NCBI GenBank assembly: GCA_003446545.1 | Contig: DMAO01000060.1 | Span: 685-9,662 of the forward strand | DNA length: 8,978 nt | Direction: 5' to 3' | Source of the DNA: Sphaerochaeta sp. | Lineage (GTDB): Bacteria > Spirochaetota > Spirochaetia > Sphaerochaetales > Sphaerochaetaceae | In this document: positions 1 to 6,479 of the stretch, piece after piece | Layout: the number at the start of each line of letters is the position of its first letter | Numbering within the stretch: the stretch's first letter is position 1 | Program-made: the position numbers and the translations under genes | The notes under the pieces: model-generated | What the model saw: only the letters and a program-made list of their open reading frames with translations | Databases searched by the model: none | What the model was told of the DNA's origin: nothing

Positions 1-248
1 AGCCTGAAGTGTAGGCACATCGGTATCTTGGCAATCATCCGTCTGGTAAGGAAGGAGGCAGTGGCAGTAGCCACCAAAGCATGATAGCTCACTACCCCCA
101 AGTGTCCGATCAGAGGAAACCCTAAGAATGATACGTACGCAAGGGCTTGAAGAAATGTCATAGGAACTTTTTTGCAAGCGAGACAAGCATGTGCCCATCC
201 GACAGGAATTAATCTGAGGGATTCCCTATGGACAAGAAGCGCAGGTGG
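1..248 (-). CDS. Possible hydrophobic protein fragment, runs off left edge
   Basis: A minus-strand frame is open from the stop complementary to 249-251 to the window edge. The only ATG is complementary to 159-161. From there it reads MTFLQALAYVSFLGFPLIGH and continues for about 30 more residues, the first part being hydrophobic (VVSYHALVATATASFL) and then basic. That resembles one or two membrane segments at the N terminus of a membrane protein. Against it, the ribosome binding site is poor (an A-rich run, no GGAGG), the part in the window is short, and I recognise no family. It could be the start of a real gene continuing to the left, a degraded membrane protein, or an antisense shadow. Confidence 0.2.
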
Positions 249-300
249 CTATCGCTGGTTCAACCCTACACAAAAAGGATGAAGGAGGCTCATTGCATCC

Positions 301-562
301 TTGCCTATAGTGGAGAATGGTCAGGTCTTTATGAACGACGAGTGGGGATCAGGAAACACCAGCCATATAAGCTGTATCACCCTCGGGGGAAAGGAATCAG
401 CCAAGGCAATCTCCTTCATAGAGGAGGCGAAGAAGACAAGCAGCATCTTTCCCCCTACACCTCAAGGAGGAATACCCGTATGATACAGTCTTTGTCGAGG
501 GAGAACAGGGCAAGGTACGGGGCGCATATACCAAGCCAAAGGACCTCAGTGCCCGTCATTGA
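301..562 (+). pseudogene. Possible frameshifted small gene remnant, family unknown
   Basis: From TTG 301 one frame reads a protein-like stretch, including VFMNDEWGSGNTSHISC and AISFIEEAKKTSSIFP, and then stops at 481-483. A second frame, +1 relative to it, continues from about 461 with LKEEYPYDTVFVEGEQGKVR and ends at TGA 560-562. Joining the two at the run of five C bases (451-455) gives one coherent, charged polypeptide of about 86 residues, which suggests a frameshift in a homopolymer. A strong AAGGAGG lies at 282-288, 12 bases before the TTG, slightly far for an optimal start. Upstream in the first frame the codons also look partly protein-like (GGYRWFNPTQKG) before a stop at 280-282, so the original gene may have been longer. 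I do not recognise the family. It could also be chance. Confidence 0.3.
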
Positions 563-588
563 AAGAGAGACTTATGCGATATTGCCCT

Positions 589-1575
589 CTAGTTCTTCAG
601 TGCAGCATCAAAGGCTACAGGCGAAGGGGAAAAGTTCATTTGTTTCACATAAGCGCAGCTTTCACGGGCTCCAGTTTCCCTGTCCATGCCCGAATCCTCC
701 CACTCTACAGAGAGAGGGCCTGTATACCCTGCACAGTTGAGCTCCCTGATGATGCCGTCAAAATCCACATTACCATGGCCTACCGAGACAAAGTCCCAGC
801 TCCTGCGGGTGTCACCAAAGCTCAGGAAGGAACCCAGGACTCCTCCTCGCTCATTCTTGAGCAGTTTTACGTCCTTCATGTGAACATGGTAGATGCGATC
901 CGAAAAATCCCTGACAAAGGTCACTTCATTGACACCCTGCCATACAAGATGACTTGGGTCGAAATTCAAGCCCAAAGTCTCCCGATACCCAAACAGCTTG
1001 AACAGGCGTTCGGTGGTATAGTAGTCAAAGGCAATCTCTGTGGGATGCACTTCCAGGGCAAACTTCACACCACACTCATCAAAGACATCAAATATTGGCG
1101 TCCAAAGGTCGTAGATAAGGCGAAAGCCATCTTCTATCATCTCCTGGGAGGTCTGGGGATAGGAGTACCATCGCGCCCAGATGGGGGACCCGGTGAACCC
1201 ATTGACCACCTTGACACCAAAGGCCTTGGCAGCTTGGGCTGTCCTCTTCATCTCCTCGACAGCCCATGCCCTGATAGCCTCAGGCTTGCCGGCCAGGGAG
1301 ACGGGGGCAAAGTTGTCCAACCGCTCATCCCAGGTATCCCCGACACACTGTCCGGTAAGGTGTGCACTAATTGCCACGCAGGTAAGGGAATATTTGTTGA
1401 GAGTATCCCATACCCAAGGGATATAGGTATCATCTTTCAGGGCTCTTCCTACATCAAAATGGGCATGGGTTGCCAATTCCAACCCATCATAGCCCATATC
1501 CTTTGCCAAGCGGCACAACTCTTCCAAACCAAGATCTCCAAACTGACCTGAAGCCAGGGTAACTACCCTACTCAT
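589..1575 (-). CDS. Sugar phosphate isomerase/epimerase (xylose isomerase-like TIM barrel)
   Basis: A cytoplasmic enzyme of 328 residues in the AP-endonuclease 2/IolE-like TIM-barrel family, which uses a divalent metal to isomerise, epimerise or dehydrate sugars, keto-sugars or cyclitols. The metal-ligand pattern of the family is visible: Glu175 in FALEVHPTEIAFD, Asp206 in GLNFDPSHL, His232 in IYHVHMKD, and Glu291/Glu293 in LSVEWED. The late GHGNVDFDGIIREL and GYTGPLSVEWED segments are typical of this subgroup, and the length is normal. The ATG follows the dehydrogenase stop by 11 bases and has a GGAAG ribosome binding site in that gap, so it is the last gene of the operon. Partnership with a Gfo/Idh dehydrogenase resembles inositol and keto-sugar pathways, but the family is too broad to name the substrate. 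Family confidence is high, reaction confidence low. Confidence 0.9.
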   Translation of the reverse strand: MSRVVTLASGQFGDLGLEELCRLAKDMGYDGLELATHAHFDVGRALKDDTYIPWVWDTLNKYSLTCVAISAHLTGQCVGDTWDERLDNFAPVSLAGKPEAIRAWAVEEMKRTAQAAKAFGVKVVNGFTGSPIWARWYSYPQTSQEMIEDGFRLIYDLWTPIFDVFDECGVKFALEVHPTEIAFDYYTTERLFKLFGYRETLGLNFDPSHLVWQGVNEVTFVRDFSDRIYHVHMKDVKLLKNERGGVLGSFLSFGDTRRSWDFVSVGHGNVDFDGIIRELNCAGYTGPLSVEWEDSGMDRETGARESCAYVKQMNFSPSPVAFDAALKN

Positions 1576-1586
1576 GTTCTTCTTCC

Positions 1587-2666
1587 TTATAACAGTACGG
1601 CACTGTTTGTCTTCGCAGACTCATAGATGGCATCGGTTATCCTCATCAGAGTCAACGCCTGCTCTGGTGTATTCAGGGGTTTCTTGTTCCCAAGCACACT
1701 CTGTACAAAATTAGAGGCATTGGCAACCCGCCCCATAGTCTCATCCTTTTCTGTGATTATCTGACGGTTGACCTGCTTGCCGAACTCCTCGGTAAAGAGA
1801 CAGCAGGTGTCCATACTTGTCTCATCATAGCCATCACGATCAAAAAGGCGCTGGACCTTCCCTCCAGCCTTACTGCCCTGGAAGACCACAGAGACCACCT
1901 CGCGTTCATTCATCTCTGCCCAGGAGTTGCGTATCATAAGACACTGACCATCCTCAAAGGTGACCATGGCATGGGCCGAGGTTTCCACATCCATTGCCAT
2001 TGTCCCATCGGCGATACCCCACGGACCCTTGAAAAGGGGGTTGTCCCTAAAGTCATTGAAGGTGGATGCAAGCACACACTTTGGCTTGGGGAAGCCCATG
2101 AAGTAGAGAGCGAGGTCAATCATATGCAGGAGGTCTATCACAGGCCCTCCACCAGAGAGTTCCTTGTCGGTAAACCAGCCCCCAAAACCAGGGATACCGG
2201 CTCTGCGGATCCAGGTCGCCTGGGCTGAATTGATTCGTCCGACAACCCCTTCCTGCAGATATGTTGCCATAGCCTGGGCCTCAGGACGTGCCCTGTTGTT
2301 GAATCCAAACATAAGGGTCTTCCCCGATAGCTTGGCAGCATCAAGCATAGCTTGCAACTCAACAGCATTTCTGGCAGGGGGTTTCTCACAGTAGACATGC
2401 TTGCCCCCCTGTAAGGCCTCTATTGCGAGAATTGCATGAAACTTGTTGGGAGTCACAATGGAAACGGCATCAAGGGTGGGAAACCTCTTCAGCATCTCAG
2501 TAAGTGAGGAAGCGGTATGCTCGATACCATGCTCCTTGGCAAAGGAAGAAGCCTTCTGTCCGTTGGAATCTGCCACACAGAGGACCTTCGCTCCTGCCTG
2601 GACAAACCCTTTGCAATGGTAGGTGGCCATGCCTCCTGCCCCCACTATCCCTATCTCCATACCCAT
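1587..2666 (-). CDS. Gfo/Idh/MocA family NAD(P)-dependent sugar/cyclitol dehydrogenase
   Basis: A 359-residue oxidoreductase. The N-terminal Rossmann fold has the dinucleotide motif GIVGAGGMATY (residues 6-16), and an acidic Asp33 after the second strand suggests a preference for NAD(H). The family signature EKPPARN (94-100) supplies catalytic Lys95. The substrate-domain segment GGPVIDLLHMIDLALYFMG supplies Asp178, His181 and Asp184, the usual catalytic cluster. Enzymes of this family oxidise a ring hydroxyl of sugars or inositols, or reduce the ketone. The ATG at 2666 lies 2 bases after the permease stop. Its GGGGAG ribosome binding site is inside the end of the permease gene, so translation is probably coupled. 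ATG 2660 (third codon) is a possible alternative start. The substrate is unknown; the transporter upstream suggests it is an imported sugar or cyclitol. Confidence 0.93.
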   Translation of the reverse strand: MGMEIGIVGAGGMATYHCKGFVQAGAKVLCVADSNGQKASSFAKEHGIEHTASSLTEMLKRFPTLDAVSIVTPNKFHAILAIEALQGGKHVYCEKPPARNAVELQAMLDAAKLSGKTLMFGFNNRARPEAQAMATYLQEGVVGRINSAQATWIRRAGIPGFGGWFTDKELSGGGPVIDLLHMIDLALYFMGFPKPKCVLASTFNDFRDNPLFKGPWGIADGTMAMDVETSAHAMVTFEDGQCLMIRNSWAEMNEREVVSVVFQGSKAGGKVQRLFDRDGYDETSMDTCCLFTEEFGKQVNRQIITEKDETMGRVANASNFVQSVLGNKKPLNTPEQALTLMRITDAIYESAKTNSAVLL

Positions 2667-2668
2667 GC

Positions 2669-3646
2669 TTATCTCCCCTTCTTGGTACTTTGTGCCAACA
2701 CTGCAACTATGATTATGACCCCGGTTACCAAACCGTTAAGGAAGGGTGGTACGTTTGCCATGATCAGGACGGTGTTGATGATCCGAAGCATAAGCACACC
2801 AAGGAAGGTCCCTAGGATCTTGCCCTTTCCCCCGTCCATCGAGGTTCCCCCGATGGCTACGGCTGCGATGGCATCCATCTCATAGCCAGAACCTGCACTC
2901 GCCGCCTGAATGGAGGTGAGCCTGCTTGCCAGCAGGAAGGCCGCCAAGCCATACAGTGTCCCAGCATAGACAAATATGAGGGTCTTTACCCTGTTGACAT
3001 GTATACCAGAAAGTCTGGCAGCCTGTTGGTTTGACCCTACAGCATAGACATAGGTACCAAACTTAGTCTTGGACATCAGCATGGCTGTAACAAAGGATAT
3101 CAGGATCAGGAAGATCATGAGATGGGGGACGCCAAGAAACCTGCCCGCAGCAATATTCCTGAACCGGGTGTACATCGTGTTGTCTACGGTAAAAGGGCCG
3201 CCTTGTCCCAACTGATTGATCACCGACCTCCATGCGCTCATGGTGGCGAGGGTGACGATGAAGGGGGCTATCCTACCCTTGGTGACCAACAGGCCGTTGA
3301 CCAAACCGACTATCATCCCGCCCCCCATACAGAACAGGATGGTAAGAGTAAGGCTGTGGGTGGAATTGAGCACCAGCACCCCAAGGCCGCTTAGGAGGGC
3401 AACAGAGGAACCGACAGAAAGGTCTATCATCACAGCTGAGATGATGAGGCTCATCCCCATCGCACAGATGCCTACAACAGAGCCCTGCACGAACAGATTG
3501 GTGAGGTTGTTCCATGAGAGGAACGCAGGACTGACAATAATGGCGACAACCATCAGAAGGATAAAACTCAGCCAGTGGCTGTAATTGGTGGTGATATTTC
3601 TCCAATTCCCTTTCCAGTCCATATCTTTCATTGCTAAACCATTCAC
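2669..3646 (-). CDS. Sugar ABC transporter permease (RbsC/CUT2 family)
   Basis: An integral inner-membrane protein of 325 residues that forms the channel of a ribose-type importer. It has many hydrophobic segments from about residue 25 to the C terminus. Family landmarks are MIDLSVGSSVALLSG (about 73-87), the cytoplasmic coupling segment GTYVYAVGSNQQAARLSGI (187-205), and GSGYEMDAIAAVAIGGTS (232-249) followed by a glycine-rich turn. The start chosen is GTG at 3646: its GTGA overlaps the TGA stop of the ATPase gene by four bases, the usual arrangement for coupled operon genes, and a GGGGG-type ribosome binding site lies about 8 bases upstream. ATG codons at codon 6 and codon 9 are possible alternatives. 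Only one permease gene is present, consistent with a homodimeric CUT2 channel. Confidence 0.94.
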   Translation of the reverse strand: MNGLAMKDMDWKGNWRNITTNYSHWLSFILLMVVAIIVSPAFLSWNNLTNLFVQGSVVGICAMGMSLIISAVMIDLSVGSSVALLSGLGVLVLNSTHSLTLTILFCMGGGMIVGLVNGLLVTKGRIAPFIVTLATMSAWRSVINQLGQGGPFTVDNTMYTRFRNIAAGRFLGVPHLMIFLILISFVTAMLMSKTKFGTYVYAVGSNQQAARLSGIHVNRVKTLIFVYAGTLYGLAAFLLASRLTSIQAASAGSGYEMDAIAAVAIGGTSMDGGKGKILGTFLGVLMLRIINTVLIMANVPPFLNGLVTGVIIIVAVLAQSTKKGR

Positions 3647-5145
3647 TCTAGATTCCCCCTGTGTGTGCCTGTCGAATATTCCATGATCGTGACTTCAGAG
3701 ATTTCGGCTCTGGACAGCTGTGCGGCGACCTCCCCTTTGTAGAGGACGACGCAGCGGTCTGCCAACTGCTGGATTTCAGGATATTCGCTGGTAAAGAACA
3801 GTACGGCCTTACCCGTTGCTGCAAGTTCGACCACCAGCTTGTAAATTGCAAATTTTGCCCCGACATCAATGCCTTGTGTGGGATTGTCCATGATGTAGAC
3901 ATCAGCAGTAATCTCAAGCCAGCGGCTGAGGATGACCTTCTGCTGATTACCTCCCGAGAGGGAGGTTATCGGGTCGAGGTCACCTCTGACGCGGATGTTC
4001 ATGCGTTTGCGGCTCCTCTCAAAGCGGTCATGTTCTTTCCTCTGATTGACCAAAAGGCTCTTGTGTTTCGCTACCAGGTAGGCAAGGGAGTTGTTGGTAC
4101 GGATATTCAGATCGGGCAGGATGCCCCGTTCCTTGCGGTTTCTCGGGATCATGGCAATGCCGCTTCGCATGACGGTACGGATGTCCTTCAGGTTCAGAGG
4201 GCCCCGTTTTGTCTCAATGGTGCCTTTCTCCAGCTCTGTCGCCCCAAATAGGGAGGTAGCCAGCTCATCAGTACCCGATCCCTGAAGGCCGGTAAAGACG
4301 ACTATCTCACCGGGATGTAACGAGAATGAGACATTCCTGAAGGTTTTTCCCTGCAAGGCTGTCGCCTTGAGGACTACCTCGTCCGATATGGTGGTGGTGA
4401 TGCCATCCTTGATATGAGCCTGTACAAAGCGTTTGCCCACCAAAAGCTCGGTAGCCTTATGATCGTCAATATCCCTGATATCACCACTTTGGATAAAGGC
4501 CCCGTCACGGAGCACTGTGTACCTGTCACAGATATGAAATATCTCGGGCATCTTATGGGAAATATAGATGAAGGTCACCCCTTCCTTTTTCAAGTTCTCC
4601 ATGATAGCGAACAGCTTCATTATCTCACGGTTGTTCAAGGCCGTGGTAGGCTCGTCCATGATGATAAGCTCGGAGGAGAACAGAAGAGCCCGTGCAATCT
4701 CGACCATCTGCTTTTGTGCTGTGTCAAGCTCGCCCACCACAGTGGTGGCCTTGATGCCAGAGTTCATCGAGTCCAGCACCTTCTGGGCATGTTCGAGCTC
4801 CCTGTGCTTGTCCACCTTCCATGCATGTTTGGCATATTCCTCACCTAGGAACATGTTCTGATAGACACTCAGGTCATTACAGAGGTTGAGTTCCTGGTGG
4901 ATGAACCTGATCTTCAGAGTATTGGCTTTTGCAGGAGTCATCCCTCCGACAACGTTGCCATCGATGACGATGGCTCCGCTGTCAGGGGGGAACGTGCCTG
5001 CAAGCACGTTCATCAGGGTAGTCTTGCCTGCCCCATTCTCACCCAACAGGCCGTGGATCTCTCCAGGCTGGGTGGTGAAGGAGACATCCTTCAACGCCTC
5101 GACAGGGCCGAAGGTCTTCACAATGTTCTTCATTTCCAGAATCAT
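3643..5145 (-). CDS. Sugar ABC transporter ATP-binding protein, two ATPase domains (RbsA/MglA type)
   Basis: A cytoplasmic ATPase energising the CUT2 importer. The start chosen is ATG 5145 (MILEMKNIVKTFG), because GGGAG lies about 10 bases upstream and RbsA-like proteins begin this way. An in-frame ATG at 5166 would add seven residues but has no good ribosome binding site. Numbering from 5145, giving 500 residues: domain 1 has Walker A GENGAGKTT (35-43), Q-loop IHQELN, a degenerate signature (LDTAQKQMVEIAR), Walker B IIMDEP (Asp164, Glu165) and switch His197. Domain 2 has a Walker A lacking the lysine (GLQGSGTDEL, 286-295), as is common in this family, and an intact signature LSGGNQQK (396-403). 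Its Walker B reads YIMDNPTQGIDVGAK, with Asn421 where glutamate is usual. Domain 1 is therefore probably the main hydrolysing site. It overlaps the permease gene by four bases. Confidence 0.95.
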   Translation of the reverse strand: MILEMKNIVKTFGPVEALKDVSFTTQPGEIHGLLGENGAGKTTLMNVLAGTFPPDSGAIVIDGNVVGGMTPAKANTLKIRFIHQELNLCNDLSVYQNMFLGEEYAKHAWKVDKHRELEHAQKVLDSMNSGIKATTVVGELDTAQKQMVEIARALLFSSELIIMDEPTTALNNREIMKLFAIMENLKKEGVTFIYISHKMPEIFHICDRYTVLRDGAFIQSGDIRDIDDHKATELLVGKRFVQAHIKDGITTTISDEVVLKATALQGKTFRNVSFSLHPGEIVVFTGLQGSGTDELATSLFGATELEKGTIETKRGPLNLKDIRTVMRSGIAMIPRNRKERGILPDLNIRTNNSLAYLVAKHKSLLVNQRKEHDRFERSRKRMNIRVRGDLDPITSLSGGNQQKVILSRWLEITADVYIMDNPTQGIDVGAKFAIYKLVVELAATGKAVLFFTSEYPEIQQLADRCVVLYKGEVAAQLSRAEISEVTIMEYSTGTHRGNLE

Positions 5146-5174
5146 GAGTTTTACACTCCCTTCCATTCTACACG

Positions 5175-5218
5175 AGTTGCCCAGGGGGGGCAGGTTCTCC
5201 CACCCCCTTAGGGCAACT
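5175..5218 (-). other. GC-rich hairpin between binding-protein and ATPase genes
   Basis: Within the gap between the binding-protein stop and the ATPase gene, AGTTGCCC (5175-5182) is exactly complementary to GGGCAACT (5211-5218). The inner parts, seven G (5184-5190) and five C (5203-5207), can extend the stem. In the minus-strand transcript this forms a strong stem-loop. No run of U follows it, so it is not a classical rho-independent terminator. A hairpin here commonly protects the upstream transcript from 3' decay and makes the binding protein more abundant than the membrane parts. That role is inference from position. Confidence 0.7.
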
Positions 5219-5240
5219 ATACACTACGCAAACAGGATGC

Positions 5241-6248
5241 TTACAGGCTATAACGGGTCTTGTAGAGATCTCCCTGCATATAGGTCTTGTAGTTGGTCTT
5301 GTCGATCATCTCAGTGGGCACCTTGTAGCTCTTCTCAAGCTTTTCTCCCTGCATTACCTTCCAACCGAGATCCACTGCGTCGCGGACCATGGAGGGGGAG
5401 AAGGTGTAGGTCATGAAATCAATGCCAGTAAGGCCAGAATTATCAAACAGCTTCATGAAGCCTTCGCCGGCAGATACGCCATTGATAAGTCTGATATTAA
5501 TCTTGGCACTGCCATTGTAGTTTTTCAGGGCCTCGACGATTCCAAAGACAATCTCATCATCATGGGTCCAGATGGCCTTTATGGACTCGATCTCAGCCTT
5601 GCTCTTGGTGTTGAGGAAACTCTCCATCTGCTCCATGGCAGTCTGCTGGCTCCAGTTGGTGACAAAGGATTGGACCAGGTTGAAGTTCTTACTCGCTGTG
5701 GATAGGAACCCATTGGTCCTTTCCATGGGAACGGTTGAACTGTCGCCCTTGAACTCAAGGTAGTTTACCTGCCCCTTGGCAAGGTCAGCTTTGAAATACT
5801 CGTTGAAGTACTTTCCAGCCCCTACTCCGATGGCAACGTTATCCCCAGAGATCTCAGCGGTTGGAACCAGGCCTTCGATGAAACGGTCATACACGATGAG
5901 GGGAACTCCTGCTTCCATAACAGACTGGGCTGAGGAGCGAAGCTCATCCCCTGTTACCGGCCAGAGTACCATTACAGATGGCTTCATGCCAAGGATGGTT
6001 TCAACAGCATTGCTTTGCTCACCACTTTCACCAGCAGTCATGAAACGGTAGTCAAACCCATGCTCTAGAGCGAGGGCCTTGACCTGTGCCTCACAGTGAC
6101 GGATGGACTCTGCAGTAAAGCCATGGTCAGCGCTGGGTGTGACCACTCCCATCAATTGTTTCTTGGTAGCCGATTCTGAAGCACCGGCAGCAAAGACGAC
6201 GCTGGTTACAACCAGCAGGATGGCTAAAACGGCCAACATTTTCTTCAT
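5241..6248 (-). CDS. Sugar ABC transporter substrate-binding protein (RbsB/Peripla_BP_4 family)
   Basis: A secreted or periplasmic receptor of 335 residues that delivers a sugar to the CUT2 permease. It begins with a signal peptide: two lysines, a hydrophobic core to about residue 19, and a likely signal peptidase I site near VFA-AGASES. No cysteine follows, so it is not an obvious lipoprotein. Two periplasmic-binding-protein lobes follow. Segments that usually contact the sugar are IVYDRF (118-123), MERTNGF (175-181, Arg177) and the WTHDDEIVFGIVEAL loop (227-241, Asp230/Asp231). It is the first gene of the operon. Its ATG is preceded at 5 bases by AGGAGG and by a good promoter. The ligand cannot be read from the sequence, but the fold favours monosaccharides or cyclitols. 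Confidence 0.93.
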   Translation of the reverse strand: MKKMLAVLAILLVVTSVVFAAGASESATKKQLMGVVTPSADHGFTAESIRHCEAQVKALALEHGFDYRFMTAGESGEQSNAVETILGMKPSVMVLWPVTGDELRSSAQSVMEAGVPLIVYDRFIEGLVPTAEISGDNVAIGVGAGKYFNEYFKADLAKGQVNYLEFKGDSSTVPMERTNGFLSTASKNFNLVQSFVTNWSQQTAMEQMESFLNTKSKAEIESIKAIWTHDDEIVFGIVEALKNYNGSAKINIRLINGVSAGEGFMKLFDNSGLTGIDFMTYTFSPSMVRDAVDLGWKVMQGEKLEKSYKVPTEMIDKTNYKTYMQGDLYKTRYSL

Positions 6249-6253
6249 ATGAA

Positions 6254-6259
6254 CCTCCT
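6254..6259 (-). promoter_or_regulatory. Ribosome binding site of the binding-protein gene
   Basis: The minus strand reads TAGGAGGTT with the AGGAGG core here, five bases before the ATG at 6248. It is the strongest Shine-Dalgarno sequence of the operon, in keeping with high expression of the binding protein. Confidence 0.8.
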
Positions 6260-6293
6260 AACGGGCAAACATAGGGTTGCCTGCTTGTACGTC

Positions 6294-6321
6294 AGTATAA
6301 ATCTTTCAGAAAATATGTCAA
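6294..6321 (-). promoter_or_regulatory. Sigma70-type promoter of the transporter operon
   Basis: On the minus strand a perfect -35 box TTGACA (complement of 6316-6321) and a -10 box TATACT (complement of 6294-6299) are 16 bases apart. An A-rich tract lies just upstream of the -35. The predicted transcription start is near 6287, leaving a leader of about 40 bases before the binding-protein ATG. A small dyad TTTC-A-GAAA (6304-6312) sits in the spacer and could be a regulator contact. Confidence 0.75.
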
Positions 6322-6340
6322 CTTTTTTCGTAATTTCCAC

Positions 6341-6374
6341 ATTAGCAATACTTCTTATCAGAAATATTGCTAAT
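6341..6374. promoter_or_regulatory. 34-base near-perfect palindrome, probable regulator binding site
   Basis: ATTAGCAATA (6341-6350) is exactly inverted as TATTGCTAAT (6365-6374). Inside it, TTCT (6352-6355) is inverted as AGAA (6360-6363), with a four-base centre and a single mismatched pair between the two sets. It lies between the divergent LacI-type regulator and the operon, about 20 bases upstream of the operon -35 box. An operator is the simplest reading. It is longer than a usual single LacI-family site and has no central CG, so it may hold two half-sites or bind another protein. Confidence 0.6.
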
Positions 6375-6397
6375 TCTCTCTAAAATCTTCAGATTTC

Positions 6398-6427
6398 TTG
6401 TAAAATTTTACATATTTTACATTTTAT
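6398..6427 (+). promoter_or_regulatory. Weak candidate promoter of the LacI-family gene
   Basis: TTGTAA (6398-6403) and TTTTAT (6422-6427) are 18 bases apart and would give a leader of about 45 bases before ATG 6480. Both boxes are imperfect and other AT-rich hexamers nearby are nearly as good, so the position is uncertain. Confidence 0.25.
6399..6412. promoter_or_regulatory. 14-base perfect palindrome TGTAAAATTTTACA, possible operator
   Basis: TGTAAAATTTTACA is a perfect inverted repeat. Its ends match LacI/CcpA-type operators (TGTAAnCGnTTACA), but the central CG of most of those sites is replaced by AT. It lies about 70-80 bases before the regulator start, where it would overlap a plausible regulator promoter, suggesting autoregulation. 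The local DNA is AT-rich, so chance is not excluded. Confidence 0.45.
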
Positions 6428-6465
6428 TCTTGAAAACTGTGAAGAGACCTCGTACACTGCAATGC

Positions 6466-6470
6466 AGGAG
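6466..6470 (+). promoter_or_regulatory. Ribosome binding site that decides the regulator start
   Basis: AGGAG lies 9 bases before ATG 6480 and only 3 bases before ATG 6474. It falls inside the reading frame if ATG 6462 is used, and no comparable site precedes 6462. ATG 6480 is therefore favoured. Confidence 0.6.
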
Positions 6471-6479
6471 TACATGAAG

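Larger units (their letters stand above)
1..588. other. Region without a confident intact gene
   Basis: This stretch lies downstream of the isomerase gene at the end of the minus-strand operon. All six frames were considered. The plus-strand frame opening with ATG at 228 runs into the antisense of the isomerase gene and has an odd, Arg/Ser/His-rich composition, so I do not call it. Two weaker candidates are listed separately: a frameshifted plus-strand remnant at about 301-562 and a hydrophobic minus-strand frame at 1-248. I found no convincing rho-independent terminator for the operon here, no tRNA, and no insertion-sequence ends. The stretch is best read as a decayed gene remnant plus intergenic DNA. 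Confidence 0.5.

Noticed and set aside
228..740. Plus-strand open frame of 170 codons starting with ATG
   Set aside because: Its second half is antisense to the conserved isomerase gene, its composition is rich in Arg, Ser and His with no family resemblance, and no good ribosome binding site precedes it.
559..1551. Long plus-strand open frame of 330 codons
   Set aside because: It is the exact antisense of the isomerase gene, whose minus-strand product has the metal-binding residues and family motifs.
3661..4251. Plus-strand open frame of 196 codons
   Set aside because: It is a shadow of the second ATPase domain on the minus strand; the translation shows no recognisable motif.
5175..5218. 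Rho-independent terminator after the binding-protein gene
   Set aside because: The stem is strong but no T-run follows on the transcribed strand, and the genes beyond clearly belong to the same importer.
6341..6374. Insertion-sequence terminal inverted repeats or a transposon scar
   Set aside because: The arms are separated by only a few bases and there is no transposase or target duplication; an operator between divergent genes is the simpler reading.
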